Notes: a model not told the origin generated them from the letters alone. Shown: positions 1-5,965, counted from the first letter of the stretch. The stretch is DNA of 8,420 nucleotides from an uncultured Bacteroidota bacterium (GCA_946480675.1 CAMLKS010000082.1:1-8420), one strand, 5' to 3'. Program-made: numbers and translations.

Positions 1-211
1 CATCGTGCGATACCACCACCTTGCCATCTGCCGATATCACCACATCCAGCTCCAGTGTTTGCGCACCCAGCTTCACGGCATTCAGCATAGCCGGTATGGT
101 ATTTTCGGGCATTAAAGACATACCACCCCGGTGTGCCTGCACATCTATCTTATGCTGGCCGAAGGCGGTAGCCGATATGAATAAGCCTGCCAAGAGCAAT
201 TCCTTTTTCAT
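1..211 (-). CDS. Secreted glycerophosphodiester phosphodiesterase, N-terminal part (cut by window edge)
   Basis: Only the first 70 codons are present; the gene runs off the left edge. GDPD-family enzymes hydrolyse glycerophosphodiesters to glycerol-3-phosphate and an alcohol. The family signature is visible: HRGG at residues 27-30 (catalytic His27, Arg28), PENT at 35-38, E-L-D at 54-56 (metal ligands Glu54, Asp56) and S-x-D-G followed by HD at 69-70 (second catalytic His69). Residues 1-18 form a Sec signal peptide (MKKE, a hydrophobic stretch, then SATAFG before Gln19) with no lipobox Cys, so the product is probably periplasmic or secreted. The ATG at 211 was chosen because it places the signal peptide at the N-terminus. 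A TAnnTTTG box lies 40 bases upstream. The family call is firm; substrate and length cannot be judged. Confidence 0.9.
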   Translation of the reverse strand, partial: MKKELLLAGLFISATAFGQHKIDVQAHRGGMSLMPENTIPAMLNAVKLGAQTLELDVVISADGKVVVSHD

Positions 212-250
212 GATACCATGTATTGTGTGAATGGAAAAATATTTCGCATA

Positions 251-258
251 CAAAAGTA
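251..258 (-). promoter_or_regulatory. Bacteroidota -7 promoter element for the GDPD gene
   Basis: On the minus strand this reads TACTTTTG, a perfect match to TAnnTTTG. It would give a leader of roughly 30-35 bases before the ATG at 211. No TTG/TTTG element is seen about 20 bases upstream, so the call rests on the -7 element and its position. Confidence 0.5.
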
Positions 259-313
259 TCGGAAGCGGCTGCTCCGCCTGTTATGGCATTATTAAATCTG
301 TGTGTTGTTTATA

Positions 314-817
314 TCATCCCTGCTGCATCTGCTCTATTGCCGTCCATCCATCGGGGGTTATACCCATTATCTCTGTTGCCACGCCCAGTGTGGCATAAGT
401 ATCGAAGAAGGCCATGCGCGCTATGGGGTGATCTACCGCGCTGATGATTTCGTAACCCTGTTCGCGTAGCTCATTTACAAAGCGTTCAAATCCGGCTACG
501 GGCAAGCGATACGCCAGGTGTTGTGTACCACCCTGCGGGTATTTTTCAAGATAATCGTGAAACATGCTTTGCCCCGATAGCGGCTGCACCAGCTCTATAA
601 AGGTGCCACCATTATAGGTTTGCGTGGTGAGCCATTCAGCGGCTACTACTTCACCGCGGTAGCTCATGTGCAGGTCTTGCGCACGCACCTGCTGCGGTTC
701 GGGAAAGGCTATGCCCAATGCATGGGTCAGGAATTGTACGGAGGCATGTATGTCGGGCACTACCCAGCCTATCTGGGCAAATTCCAGTTGTGCTATAGTA
801 TTATTGATATCGCCCAT
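314..817 (-). CDS. VOC-superfamily protein (Glyoxalase_4 / methylmalonyl-CoA epimerase-like)
   Basis: A 167-residue protein with two beta-alpha-beta-beta-beta VOC modules. The first begins at FAQIGWVVPDIHASVQFL (13-30), the typical opening of this group. The second begins near GTQHLAYRL (97-105) and ends at the strand ATEIMG (147-152). Positions equivalent to the VOC metal ligands appear to be Gln15 (often His in the family), Glu75 in FIELVQP, His100 and Glu149, so metal binding is plausible but the first ligand is substituted. VOC members include glyoxalases, epimerases, dioxygenases and drug-binding proteins; the substrate cannot be inferred here. No mutase or acyl-CoA gene is nearby to support an epimerase role. 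The start at 817 follows a TAnnTTTG box at 846-853, and the coding frame ends in TGA at 314. Confidence 0.85.
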   Translation of the reverse strand: MGDINNTIAQLEFAQIGWVVPDIHASVQFLTHALGIAFPEPQQVRAQDLHMSYRGEVVAAEWLTTQTYNGGTFIELVQPLSGQSMFHDYLEKYPQGGTQHLAYRLPVAGFERFVNELREQGYEIISAVDHPIARMAFFDTYATLGVATEIMGITPDGWTAIEQMQQG

Positions 818-845
818 AGTGTTTGCTTTTAGCTTAGTGATGCCA

Positions 846-853
846 CAAAGTTA
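846..853 (-). promoter_or_regulatory. Bacteroidota -7 promoter element for the VOC gene at 314-817
   Basis: Minus-strand TAACTTTG, a perfect TAnnTTTG match 28 bases upstream of the start codon. It lies in the 132-base gap after the VIT-family gene, indicating that the VOC gene has its own promoter. No clear -33 TTG at the usual spacing is visible. Confidence 0.55.
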
Positions 854-949
854 AAACGGCAACCAACCTTACTACAGGGGCATATGCGTCAATATAAAGT
901 CCATTTGCGACCTTATGTAAACCTACATCGGGAAATCAGTGAACAGGCA

Positions 950-1672
950 TTATACAGCCACACCAAACAGGCTACCTACCGCCGCCGATAGCACCATGGC
1001 TACCGTTCCCCATAAGGTAAGGCGCAGTATCCCTTTACCCATATGCGACCCGCCGGTTTTAGCAGCCACCGCCCCCAGCAGCATCAGGAATACTATAGTA
1101 AAGCCGTACTGGTAATAGATCATGTGTTTCAGCGGCGCCAGTATGGTGATGCCCAATGGCAATATAGCCCCGACTGTGAACGATGCGCCCGATGCCAATG
1201 CAGCCTGCAGGGGTTTTGCCTGGCTTATTTCATTAATGCCCAGCTCATCCCTTACATGCGTGCCCAATGCATCGTGCGCGGTTAGTTCTTTGGCTACTTG
1301 CAGCGCCGTTTCTTTTTTCAGTCCCCGCTGCTCATATATAGTGGCCAGGAATTGCAGTTCTGTTTCCGGGTCTTCTTTCAGCTCATTGGCTTCACGCGCT
1401 ATATCTGCCTTTTCTATATCGGTTTGCGAACTTACGGACACATACTCACCCGCCGCCATCGATAAAGCACCCGCCACCATACCTGCCAGTGCTGCCAGTA
1501 TAATGGGCTCGCGTGCATCGCTGGCAGCTGCCACACCCACTACGATGCTGGCCGTAGAAAGCAACCCGTCATTAGCGCCCAGCACTGCAGCCCGTAGCCA
1601 GTTGCTTCTATGAATATAGTGGGGCGATACATAATCTTTCAGCGGATTGGCATGCGAAGGCTCTATGCTCAT
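950..1672 (-). CDS. VIT1/CCC1-family Fe2+/Mn2+ transporter
   Basis: A 240-residue integral membrane protein of the vacuolar iron transporter family, which moves ferrous iron or manganese out of the cytoplasm, probably by proton exchange. Five hydrophobic segments are visible at about 27-49, 56-76, 160-180, 186-206 and 216-239. The family hallmarks are LGANDGLLST (31-40) in helix 1, carrying the conserved transport Asp35, and SMAAGEYVSV (71-80) at the end of helix 2, carrying Met72 and Glu76. Between helices 2 and 3 (about 81-150) lies a soluble, Glu-rich helical region, which in plant VIT1 forms the metal-binding domain. The length is normal for the family. It lies 41 bases downstream of the DUF2200 gene with no clear promoter between, so it is probably the last gene of that operon. 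Iron versus manganese preference cannot be decided from sequence. Confidence 0.93.
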   Translation of the reverse strand: MSIEPSHANPLKDYVSPHYIHRSNWLRAAVLGANDGLLSTASIVVGVAAASDAREPIILAALAGMVAGALSMAAGEYVSVSSQTDIEKADIAREANELKEDPETELQFLATIYEQRGLKKETALQVAKELTAHDALGTHVRDELGINEISQAKPLQAALASGASFTVGAILPLGITILAPLKHMIYYQYGFTIVFLMLLGAVAAKTGGSHMGKGILRLTLWGTVAMVLSAAVGSLFGVAV

Positions 1673-1713
1673 GTAGCGTTGTGAATTTGGTATGGTAAAA
1701 TTAGCTTTTCTAT

Positions 1714-2067
1714 TTACTTCCGCAGTATCTTTTCCATAGCCTTTCCTTTTGCCAGTTCATCTACCAGCTTATCCATATAGCGTATTTTCTGCATCAGCTT
1801 GTCTTCTATATCCTCTACTCGGTAGCCGCATATCACGCCGGTTATCTTATCTGCATTCGGGTGCAGGTTGGCTTCGGCAAAAAAGATTTCCAGGCTGTTT
1901 TTCTTATCTATCTGCGCCTGCAGTGCTTTGGCATCATAGCCCGTCAGCCAGCACAGCACCTCGTCCAGCTCTTCTTTGGTACGCCCTTTCTTTTCCACCT
2001 TTTGTATATACAGGGGGTACACACCCGCAAAAGACATTTTGAATACCCTTGTGTTATCTGTTCGCAT
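1714..2067 (-). CDS. DUF2200 family protein
   Basis: A 117-residue soluble protein recognised as DUF2200 from its conserved core: KMSFAGVYPLYIQKVEKKGR (10-29), then the acidic E-E-L-D-E (32-36), CWLTGYD (39-45) and a Leu/His/Pro segment NLHPNADKITGVICGYRVE (67-85). The C-terminus (86-117) is a charged, probably helical region. No signal peptide or membrane segment is present. The biochemical role of the family is not known to me. It sits between the DUF1801 gene (40-base gap) and the VIT-family transporter (41-base gap) on the same strand, so co-transcription is likely. The ATG at 2067 gives the usual short N-terminus ahead of NTRVFKMSF. Confidence 0.88.
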   Translation of the reverse strand: MRTDNTRVFKMSFAGVYPLYIQKVEKKGRTKEELDEVLCWLTGYDAKALQAQIDKKNSLEIFFAEANLHPNADKITGVICGYRVEDIEDKLMQKIRYMDKLVDELAKGKAMEKILRK

Positions 2068-2107
2068 TGCTATGGTTTTAATATATTTTTGTTACGGAAC
2101 AATTGTA

Positions 2108-2446
2108 CTATTCTGCTACCGTTTTCAGCCATTTTTTCAATAACGGCACATTAATATCTTCCGGCTTCCTGATCTTTATATGGCGCAGGTCTTTACCCGT
2201 GCCTTCCAGCACATTATCCCTGTCTTCTATCCTGTCGGTATTGTAAAAACCTAAGCGTATATATTGCTTCGATGGTTTGAAGTAGGCATAGTTCTTCGTT
2301 TTTGAAAACACGGGGAAGCCCCATTTGATGGCTTCGGTAGTGCCGGGCACAGCATCATGCATCAGTTGACGCAGGGTTTCCAGCATCTCTACCTGTGCCG
2401 GCTGTGCCTGCGCTATATAGTCGCTCACTGCTTTATCAAATGCCAT
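2108..2446 (-). CDS. DUF1801 (YdhG/YdeI-like) domain protein
   Basis: A 112-residue single-domain protein. DUF1801 is recognised from the N-terminal helix pair with LRQLMHDAVPGTTEAIKWGF (25-44), whose E-A-I-K-W-G-x-P-x-F motif is the hallmark, followed by YAYFKPSKQYIRLGFY (53-68) and the C-terminal LRHIKIRKPEDI (87-98). Family members are small cytoplasmic proteins of uncertain function; some have been linked to iron handling or cell-surface stress, but nothing here proves a role. It is the first gene of the DUF1801-DUF2200-VIT run and is divergent from the VOC gene at 2595. A one-mismatch -7 box (TATCTTTA on the minus strand, 2466-2473) lies 20 bases upstream. The start at 2446 gives the family's usual length. 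Confidence 0.88.
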   Translation of the reverse strand: MAFDKAVSDYIAQAQPAQVEMLETLRQLMHDAVPGTTEAIKWGFPVFSKTKNYAYFKPSKQYIRLGFYNTDRIEDRDNVLEGTGKDLRHIKIRKPEDINVPLLKKWLKTVAE

Positions 2447-2594
2447 TTCATTTACTTTTAAGTTATAAAGATAGAACGAAGTTTCTGGTTAGTGATGCAG
2501 AAGGGGCCAACAAACAGGTAGCCACTAGCTTATCTAAAATATTGTAATTTTCAGCACGCCGGCTTACTCGTGCATCATTTTAAAAACCATAGAC

Positions 2595-3026
2595 ATGCAA
2601 CCGATCATCGACCATATACAGATTACCGTAAAAGACCTGGAGATTGCAGAATCTTTTTACGATAAGCTGATGCCCATACTGGGTTTCGACCTGGCCCGAA
2701 AAGGTAAAGGCCGTGTAGCTGCGCACGATTTTGATGTAATAGAATACAGCCATCCATTGCTCATCTTTGCCATCAATTCGCCACGGGAAGTTTTTAAGGA
2801 TGATACCGTGCATAGAAGAAAGCCGGGCTCCCTGCACCACCTGGCATTTAAGGCAACATCGCAGGCAGAAGTAGATGCGCTGTACGAACAGATAAAAGAA
2901 ACAGGTGCACATATCGTAGACCCGCCCAAATTCTATCCGCAGCATGGTGCCAACTATTATGCCCTCTTCTTCAAAGACCCCGATGGCATCAAATACGAGA
3001 TCGTTCACGAAGAGCGGCATTTCTGA
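2595..3026 (+). CDS. VOC-superfamily protein (glyoxalase/dioxygenase-like)
   Basis: A 143-residue VOC protein with a full set of expected metal-ligand positions: His7 in IDHIQITV, His81 or His82 in GSLHHLAF, and Glu135 in GIKYEIVHEE. The C-terminal half has the typical Y-Y-A-L-F-F-K-D-P-D-G-I-K-Y-E pattern (121-135) of glyoxalase I-like and extradiol dioxygenase-like proteins. It is probably a metal-dependent cytoplasmic enzyme, but the substrate is unknown. It is a single-gene unit: divergent from DUF1801 and followed by a hairpin at 3078-3100. Only a weak promoter match (TAATTTTC at 2545-2552) is visible upstream. The ATG at 2595 is the first in frame and places His7 at the usual distance from the N-terminus. 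Confidence 0.9.
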   Translation: MQPIIDHIQITVKDLEIAESFYDKLMPILGFDLARKGKGRVAAHDFDVIEYSHPLLIFAINSPREVFKDDTVHRRKPGSLHHLAFKATSQAEVDALYEQIKETGAHIVDPPKFYPQHGANYYALFFKDPDGIKYEIVHEERHF

Positions 3027-3077
3027 TACGTATCCCGGCGATAACCGTTAGATGCACAAAGTGATGTATGATAAACA

Positions 3078-3100
3078 AAGCCACCCGTTACAGGTGGCTT
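3078..3100 (+). terminator. Hairpin terminator after the VOC gene at 2595-3026
   Basis: An 8-bp perfect stem, AAGCCACC / GGTGGCTT, with a 7-base loop, preceded by an A-rich stretch and followed by the moderately T-rich TTATTGTATG context. It lies 51 bases past the VOC stop. The tail is not a strict T-run, so efficiency is uncertain. Confidence 0.6.
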
Positions 3101-3258
3101 ATTGTATGCTTGTACTATTATCGGATACTAACGCTTTACGAATGTAGCCCGCTGCACATCATTCACGCTGCACACAAACCAAAGAAGTCAAGGCAATGCG
3201 ACGGAACCACCACCCTAAATAGTCAGTTTACACCCCTGCTGCATAACGCTTAGTGGCT

Positions 3259-3266
3259 TAGTTTTG
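3259..3266 (+). promoter_or_regulatory. Bacteroidota -7 promoter element for the DHFR-like gene
   Basis: TAGTTTTG, a perfect TAnnTTTG match, 24 bases upstream of the ATG at 3291. No TTG at the usual -33 spacing is seen. The stretch 3101-3258 before it holds no gene I can support. Confidence 0.5.
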
Positions 3267-3290
3267 ATAACATTCTTAAAAACGAAACAC

Positions 3291-3848
3291 ATGCGAAAAC
3301 TGATATTTGGCATCAACATAACACTGGATGGCTGCGTAGACCATACCAAAGGCATAGCCGATGAAGAGGCACACGACTACTGGACCAACCACATGCGCCA
3401 GGCGGGCGTATTGATGTATGGCCGCAAAACCTACGAGCTGATGGTACCCTTCTGGCCCGATATGGCAAGAAACCAATCGGGCGCTACAAAGTCGATGAAC
3501 GATTTTGCAAAAGCATTTGATGCAGTGGAAAAGATAGTCGTCTTCTCGCGCACGCTGGACAAGGTGGATAGCCCAAAGACTACCATTATAAATACCGACC
3601 TGAAAGAAGCGGTACTACAACTGAAACAGGAAGAAGGTGGCGACATTATGCTGGGCGGCGTAGATATACCATCACAATTAATGGAGCTAGACCTGATAGA
3701 TGAATACCGCTTTGTAGTGCAGCCATTATTAGCGGGCGAAGGCAGGCGTTTGATGGAAGGCATTGCGCTGGCAGATATGCTGAAACTAAACCTCGTAGAA
3801 ACCAAACATTTCAAATCGGGCAGTATGGCGTTGCATTATGTGAGGTAA
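3291..3848 (+). CDS. Dihydrofolate reductase-family protein (RibD C-terminal-like, YyaP type)
   Basis: A 185-residue single-domain protein with the DHFR/RibD-C fold, which uses NAD(P)H to reduce a pterin- or pyrimidine-like substrate. Visible family features are the N-terminal strand and SLDG-like turn (NITLDGCVD, 9-17), MYGRKTYE (42-49), the IVVFSRTL strand (82-89), the glycine-rich nucleotide-binding turn MLGGVD (120-125), LIDEYRF (135-141) and PLLAGEGRRLM (145-155). Members of this stand-alone group are usually annotated only as dihydrofolate reductase family; the substrate is unknown and a true folate role should not be assumed. The start at 3291 (MRKLIFGINI) is preferred over an in-frame TTG at 3264, which overlaps the promoter box and adds a non-conserved tail. 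It is monocistronic and convergent with the HxlR gene. Confidence 0.9.
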   Translation: MRKLIFGINITLDGCVDHTKGIADEEAHDYWTNHMRQAGVLMYGRKTYELMVPFWPDMARNQSGATKSMNDFAKAFDAVEKIVVFSRTLDKVDSPKTTIINTDLKEAVLQLKQEEGGDIMLGGVDIPSQLMELDLIDEYRFVVQPLLAGEGRRLMEGIALADMLKLNLVETKHFKSGSMALHYVR

Positions 3849-3871
3849 GCAAGTTATAGTTATGATAATAA

Positions 3872-3895
3872 AAGCCACTGAACATCCAGTGGCTT
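3872..3895. terminator. Bidirectional hairpin terminator between DHFR-like and HxlR genes
   Basis: A perfect 9-bp stem, AAGCCACTG / CAGTGGCTT, with a 6-base loop, in the 63-base gap between two convergent genes. On the minus strand the stem is followed by TTATTAT, a better tail than on the plus strand, so it should terminate the HxlR transcript and probably also the DHFR-like one. Confidence 0.7.
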
Positions 3896-3911
3896 AACTA
3901 TTTGCTCATCC

Positions 3912-4301
3912 CTAACTCCCCAACACTTCCCGCTTGCGTTTATTCACCGCAGGTTTCTGCAGGCGGTGCATATTGCCCCAGTTGCTCATGGCATCCAGCA
4001 CCGGCTCTATCGATTTGCCCAGTTTGGTAAGCCTGTATTCTACACGCGGCGGCACTTCTGCATATACAATGCGCTCTACAATGCCATCCAGTTCCAGCTC
4101 GCGCAGTTGTGCTACCAGCATGCGTTCGCTTATACCTTCAATATCCTTCTTCAGTTCTCCATATCGCCTGGTGCCAAAGCGCAGGCGGCATAGTATGGCG
4201 GGCTTCCACCTGCCGCCTAAGATGGTGAGGGTATAAGCCATACCGCAACTGCTGTTGATGCTGATCTCGTTTTGCAGGTTGGTTGAATTTTGCTTTCTCA
4301 T
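3912..4301 (-). CDS. HxlR-family winged-helix transcriptional regulator
   Basis: A 129-residue DNA-binding protein of the HxlR (DUF24) group, dimeric regulators that often control a divergent redox or detoxification gene. Features: Cys19 just ahead of the ILGGRWKPAILCRL core (27-40), RRYGELKKDIEGISERML (recognition helix region, about 45-62), LRELELDGIVER (66-77) and the wing with VPPRVEYRLTKLGKSIEPVL (82-101). A cysteine at this N-terminal place is the redox-sensing residue in some members (HypR type); whether it is used here is inference. The start at 4301 (MRKQNST) is chosen because upstream in-frame codons reach through the palindrome and the promoter. It is divergent from the SDR gene across 89 bases that hold a likely operator, so it probably regulates itself and the SDR. 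Confidence 0.92.
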   Translation of the reverse strand: MRKQNSTNLQNEISINSSCGMAYTLTILGGRWKPAILCRLRFGTRRYGELKKDIEGISERMLVAQLRELELDGIVERIVYAEVPPRVEYRLTKLGKSIEPVLDAMSNWGNMHRLQKPAVNKRKREVLGS

Positions 4302-4311
4302 ACTTACTTTT

Positions 4312-4328
4312 TTGTTAGTACCTAACAA
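4312..4328. promoter_or_regulatory. Palindromic candidate HxlR operator
   Basis: TTGTTAGTACCTAACAA: perfect 7-base arms around a 3-base centre, 11 bases upstream of the HxlR start codon. It lies inside the predicted HxlR leader, and about 45 bases ahead of the SDR -7 box. Position and symmetry suit a dimeric autoregulator; the assignment is inferred. Confidence 0.55.
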
Positions 4329-4343
4329 TTGAATGCTTACCTG

Positions 4344-4351
4344 CAAATGTA
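4344..4351 (-). promoter_or_regulatory. Bacteroidota -7 promoter element for the HxlR gene
   Basis: Minus-strand TACATTTG, a perfect TAnnTTTG match 42 bases upstream of the HxlR start. The palindrome at 4312-4328 lies between this box and the start codon, so a bound regulator could block its own transcription. Confidence 0.5.
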
Positions 4352-4364
4352 GCATACAAGCCAA

Positions 4365-4372
4365 TACTTTTG
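4365..4372 (+). promoter_or_regulatory. Bacteroidota -7 promoter element for the SDR gene
   Basis: TACTTTTG, a perfect TAnnTTTG match 18 bases upstream of the ATG at 4391. It lies back to back with the HxlR -7 box, 13 bases apart. No TTG is seen at the usual -33 spacing, which could mean the promoter depends on an activator. Confidence 0.5.
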
Positions 4373-4390
4373 ATAAAAATTCAAAGACAC

Positions 4391-5131
4391 ATGAACAGGT
4401 TACAGAACAAAACAGCAGTAGTTACGGGCGGCAGTCGCGGTATGGGCAGGGCTATCGTCAAAGAATTAGCGGCACAGGGTGCCAATGTGGTATTCACCTA
4501 TGCCAGCTCGGCCGATAAGGCAGCGGCAGTAGCGGCAGAGGTGCGGGATGCGGGTGGCAAGGCCATAGCCATGAAGGCCGATAATGCCAGCCATAGTGAA
4601 ATAGTGGATGCCATAAACACAGCCGTGCAGCAATATGGCGGTGTAGATATACTGGTAAACAATGCAGGCATGGCACAGATGAAACCTTTTGAGGAATATA
4701 CCCTGCAGGACTATGAAGACATTATGGCTGTGAATGTACGCGCCGTGTTTGTAGCATCGCAGGAAGCGCTGAAGCACATGAAAGCCGGTGGCCGCATCAT
4801 TACCATTGGCAGCAACCTGGGCGATATGGCGGCAGGGCCCAACCTTACTTTGTACACCACCAGCAAAACCGCGCTGCAGGGTTTAACACGCGGCATGGCG
4901 CACGACCTGGGCAACCGTAAGATAACCGTAAACCTGGTGCAGCCCGGCCCTATAGATACCGATATGAACCCCGCAGATAGCCCATGGGCCGATGCCATGC
5001 GTGCACGTATGCCGCTGGGTACATATGGCACGGGCGAAGACATAGCCGCTATGGTCGGCTTCCTGGCGGGCGATGAAAGTAAGTTTATCACCGGTTCGAT
5101 GCTAACGGTAGATGGTGGTTTTAATGCATAA
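4391..5131 (+). CDS. SDR-family NAD(P)-dependent oxidoreductase (classical, FabG-like)
   Basis: A 246-residue classical short-chain dehydrogenase/reductase. Rossmann-fold cofactor motif TGGSRGMG at 12-19 (TGxxxGxG), NNAG at 90-93, catalytic Asn114 in AVNV, Ser141 in TIGSN and the active-site Y-T-T-S-K with Tyr155 and Lys159, followed by PGPIDTDM (185-192). The C-terminus VDGGFNA is typical of FabG-like members. An Arg at position 17 and no acidic residue at the end of strand 2 (FTYASS) favour NADP(H). It is probably a carbonyl or alcohol oxidoreductase; the real substrate is unknown and a fatty-acid role is not implied. The start at 4391 is preferred to an in-frame ATG at 4370, which overlaps the -7 box. 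It is divergent from the HxlR regulator, a common pairing, and is followed by a strong terminator. Confidence 0.94.
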   Translation: MNRLQNKTAVVTGGSRGMGRAIVKELAAQGANVVFTYASSADKAAAVAAEVRDAGGKAIAMKADNASHSEIVDAINTAVQQYGGVDILVNNAGMAQMKPFEEYTLQDYEDIMAVNVRAVFVASQEALKHMKAGGRIITIGSNLGDMAAGPNLTLYTTSKTALQGLTRGMAHDLGNRKITVNLVQPGPIDTDMNPADSPWADAMRARMPLGTYGTGEDIAAMVGFLAGDESKFITGSMLTVDGGFNA

Positions 5132-5149
5132 AACGCACCTGCAAACATC

Positions 5150-5178
5150 ATAAAAGCCGCCTGATCAGCGGCTTTTAT
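5150..5178 (+). terminator. Strong intrinsic terminator after the SDR gene
   Basis: An 11-bp stem with A-rich 5' and T-rich 3' arms around GCCGC / GCGGC, loop CTGATCA, then a run of T's (about 5179-5183). It starts 19 bases after the SDR stop. This is the best formed terminator in the window. Confidence 0.88.
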
Positions 5179-5230
5179 TTTTTATAAAAAAATAGGCATG
5201 CCAAATGCGCAAGTGAATGGAATACTTCAT

Positions 5231-5238
5231 TAACTTTG
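5231..5238 (+). promoter_or_regulatory. Bacteroidota -7 promoter element for the membrane-protein gene
   Basis: TAACTTTG, a perfect TAnnTTTG match, 46 bases upstream of the ATG at 5285. The leader is very AT-rich, as is usual for translation initiation regions in this phylum. No -33 TTG is evident. Confidence 0.55.
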
Positions 5239-5284
5239 TAATTCAAAGTACTTTTTATTTATAAATTATTTAAACAAAAAGCTC

Positions 5285-5590
5285 ATGAATACGAAACCAA
5301 CTACAGCGGAAAACACACGGCTGGCAATTATTATAGCCGGTATCACTGCATTGCTGATGGTACCATTGATAGCCATGCAGTTCACCACAGAGGTCAACTG
5401 GACATGGTTTGATTTTGTAGTAGCAGGCATACTGCTATATGGTACCGGGCTGCTGTGCGAGCTGGTATTGCGCAAGGTGAAAGACACCGGCCGCAGGTTC
5501 CTTATCATCGGTATCGTGCTGGTAGTATTGTTCCTGGTGTGGGCAGAACTGGCAGTGGGCATCTTCGGCACGCCACTGGCAGGTAGTTAA
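5285..5590 (+). CDS. Small three-helix membrane protein, unknown function
   Basis: A 101-residue protein with three hydrophobic segments at about 12-32, 41-62 and 71-95. A short polar N-terminus precedes the first, a basic loop (RKVKDTGRR, 63-71) separates the second and third, and the C-terminus ends in AELAVGIFGTPLAGS. The basic loop suggests that this loop is cytoplasmic. There is no cleavable signal peptide or lipobox. The pattern recalls a recurrent uncharacterised Bacteroidota membrane protein with a WAELAVGIFGTP-type ending, but I know no function for it. It is a single-gene unit with its own -7 box, and its TAA stop overlaps the stop of the convergent VOC gene by four bases. Confidence 0.8.
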   Translation: MNTKPTTAENTRLAIIIAGITALLMVPLIAMQFTTEVNWTWFDFVVAGILLYGTGLLCELVLRKVKDTGRRFLIIGIVLVVLFLVWAELAVGIFGTPLAGS

Positions 5591-5955
5591 AAAAACTCAC
5601 CTATATGCCATAGAATACCCGATGGGTCATGCACGAACCCTTCTCTCCCCCAATGTTCTACCCGTATAGGGCTTAGCCTTACATCCGGATATGTATCTGT
5701 GAGGTTCAATGCTTGTAGCTCGTTCCAGAATGTAGTGAGGTTTTCTACCTCGAGGAAAACCATGGTGTTATCTATCCAGTCGCGTACGTAAGCATCTTGC
5801 AAATAAAAGGCGAGCGTGCCGGTTTTGAATAAGGATAGCTTAGGTGCAATCACCACTTCTTCAAAGCCCATATCGCGGTAAAAGCTTCTCGATTGTTCAA
5901 AATTTTTGGCACCGAGAAATGGACGTATAGATACTGTGTTATGTTTCATCTGCAT
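5587..5955 (-). CDS. VOC-superfamily protein (bleomycin-resistance-protein-like)
   Basis: About 120 residues; the frame is open from further upstream, but the start is either the ATG at 5955 (MQMKH) or at 5949 (MKH). One VOC domain is visible: SIRPFLGAKNFEQSRSFYRDMGF opens the first module (17 residues of it are diagnostic: R-P-F-L-x-x-x-x-F-E-x-S-x-x-F-Y), NTMVFLEVENLTTFW starts the second, and it closes with VHDPSGILWHIGEF. The usual first His ligand position is Arg and the final Glu strand reads L-W-H-I, so the metal triad appears lost, as in the antibiotic-binding members. That suggests ligand sequestration rather than catalysis, but the ligand is unknown. A FNR-type site and a -7 box sit directly upstream, making the neighbouring Crp/Fnr protein its probable regulator. 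Confidence 0.87.
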   Translation of the reverse strand: MQMKHNTVSIRPFLGAKNFEQSRSFYRDMGFEEVVIAPKLSLFKTGTLAFYLQDAYVRDWIDNTMVFLEVENLTTFWNELQALNLTDTYPDVRLSPIRVEHWGREGFVHDPSGILWHIGEFF

Positions 5956-5965
5956 AAATGAACAC

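Noticed and set aside
264..279. GC-rich hairpin between the VOC and GDPD genes as a terminator
   Set aside because: The stem is 6 bp with a wobble pair and is not followed by a T-run, so the evidence is too weak.
915..928. Short inverted repeat ATGTA-AACC-TACAT after the VIT-family gene
   Set aside because: Five-base AT-rich arms with no T-tail; expected by chance.
1122..1613. A 163-codon open frame on the plus strand
   Set aside because: It lies entirely antisense to the VIT-family transporter, whose frame has clear conserved motifs; its Ser/Ala-rich product is a shadow of it.
3068..3253. A 61-codon open frame after the VOC gene
   Set aside because: It contains the terminator hairpin at 3078-3100, has no recognisable family features and odd composition, and the region looks like ordinary intergenic sequence.
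3431..3814. A 127-codon open frame on the minus strand
   Set aside because: It is antisense to the DHFR-like gene and has low-complexity Ser-rich sequence without family features.
4711..5151. A 146-codon open frame on the minus strand
   Set aside because: It is antisense to the SDR gene, which has all catalytic motifs in the other frame.
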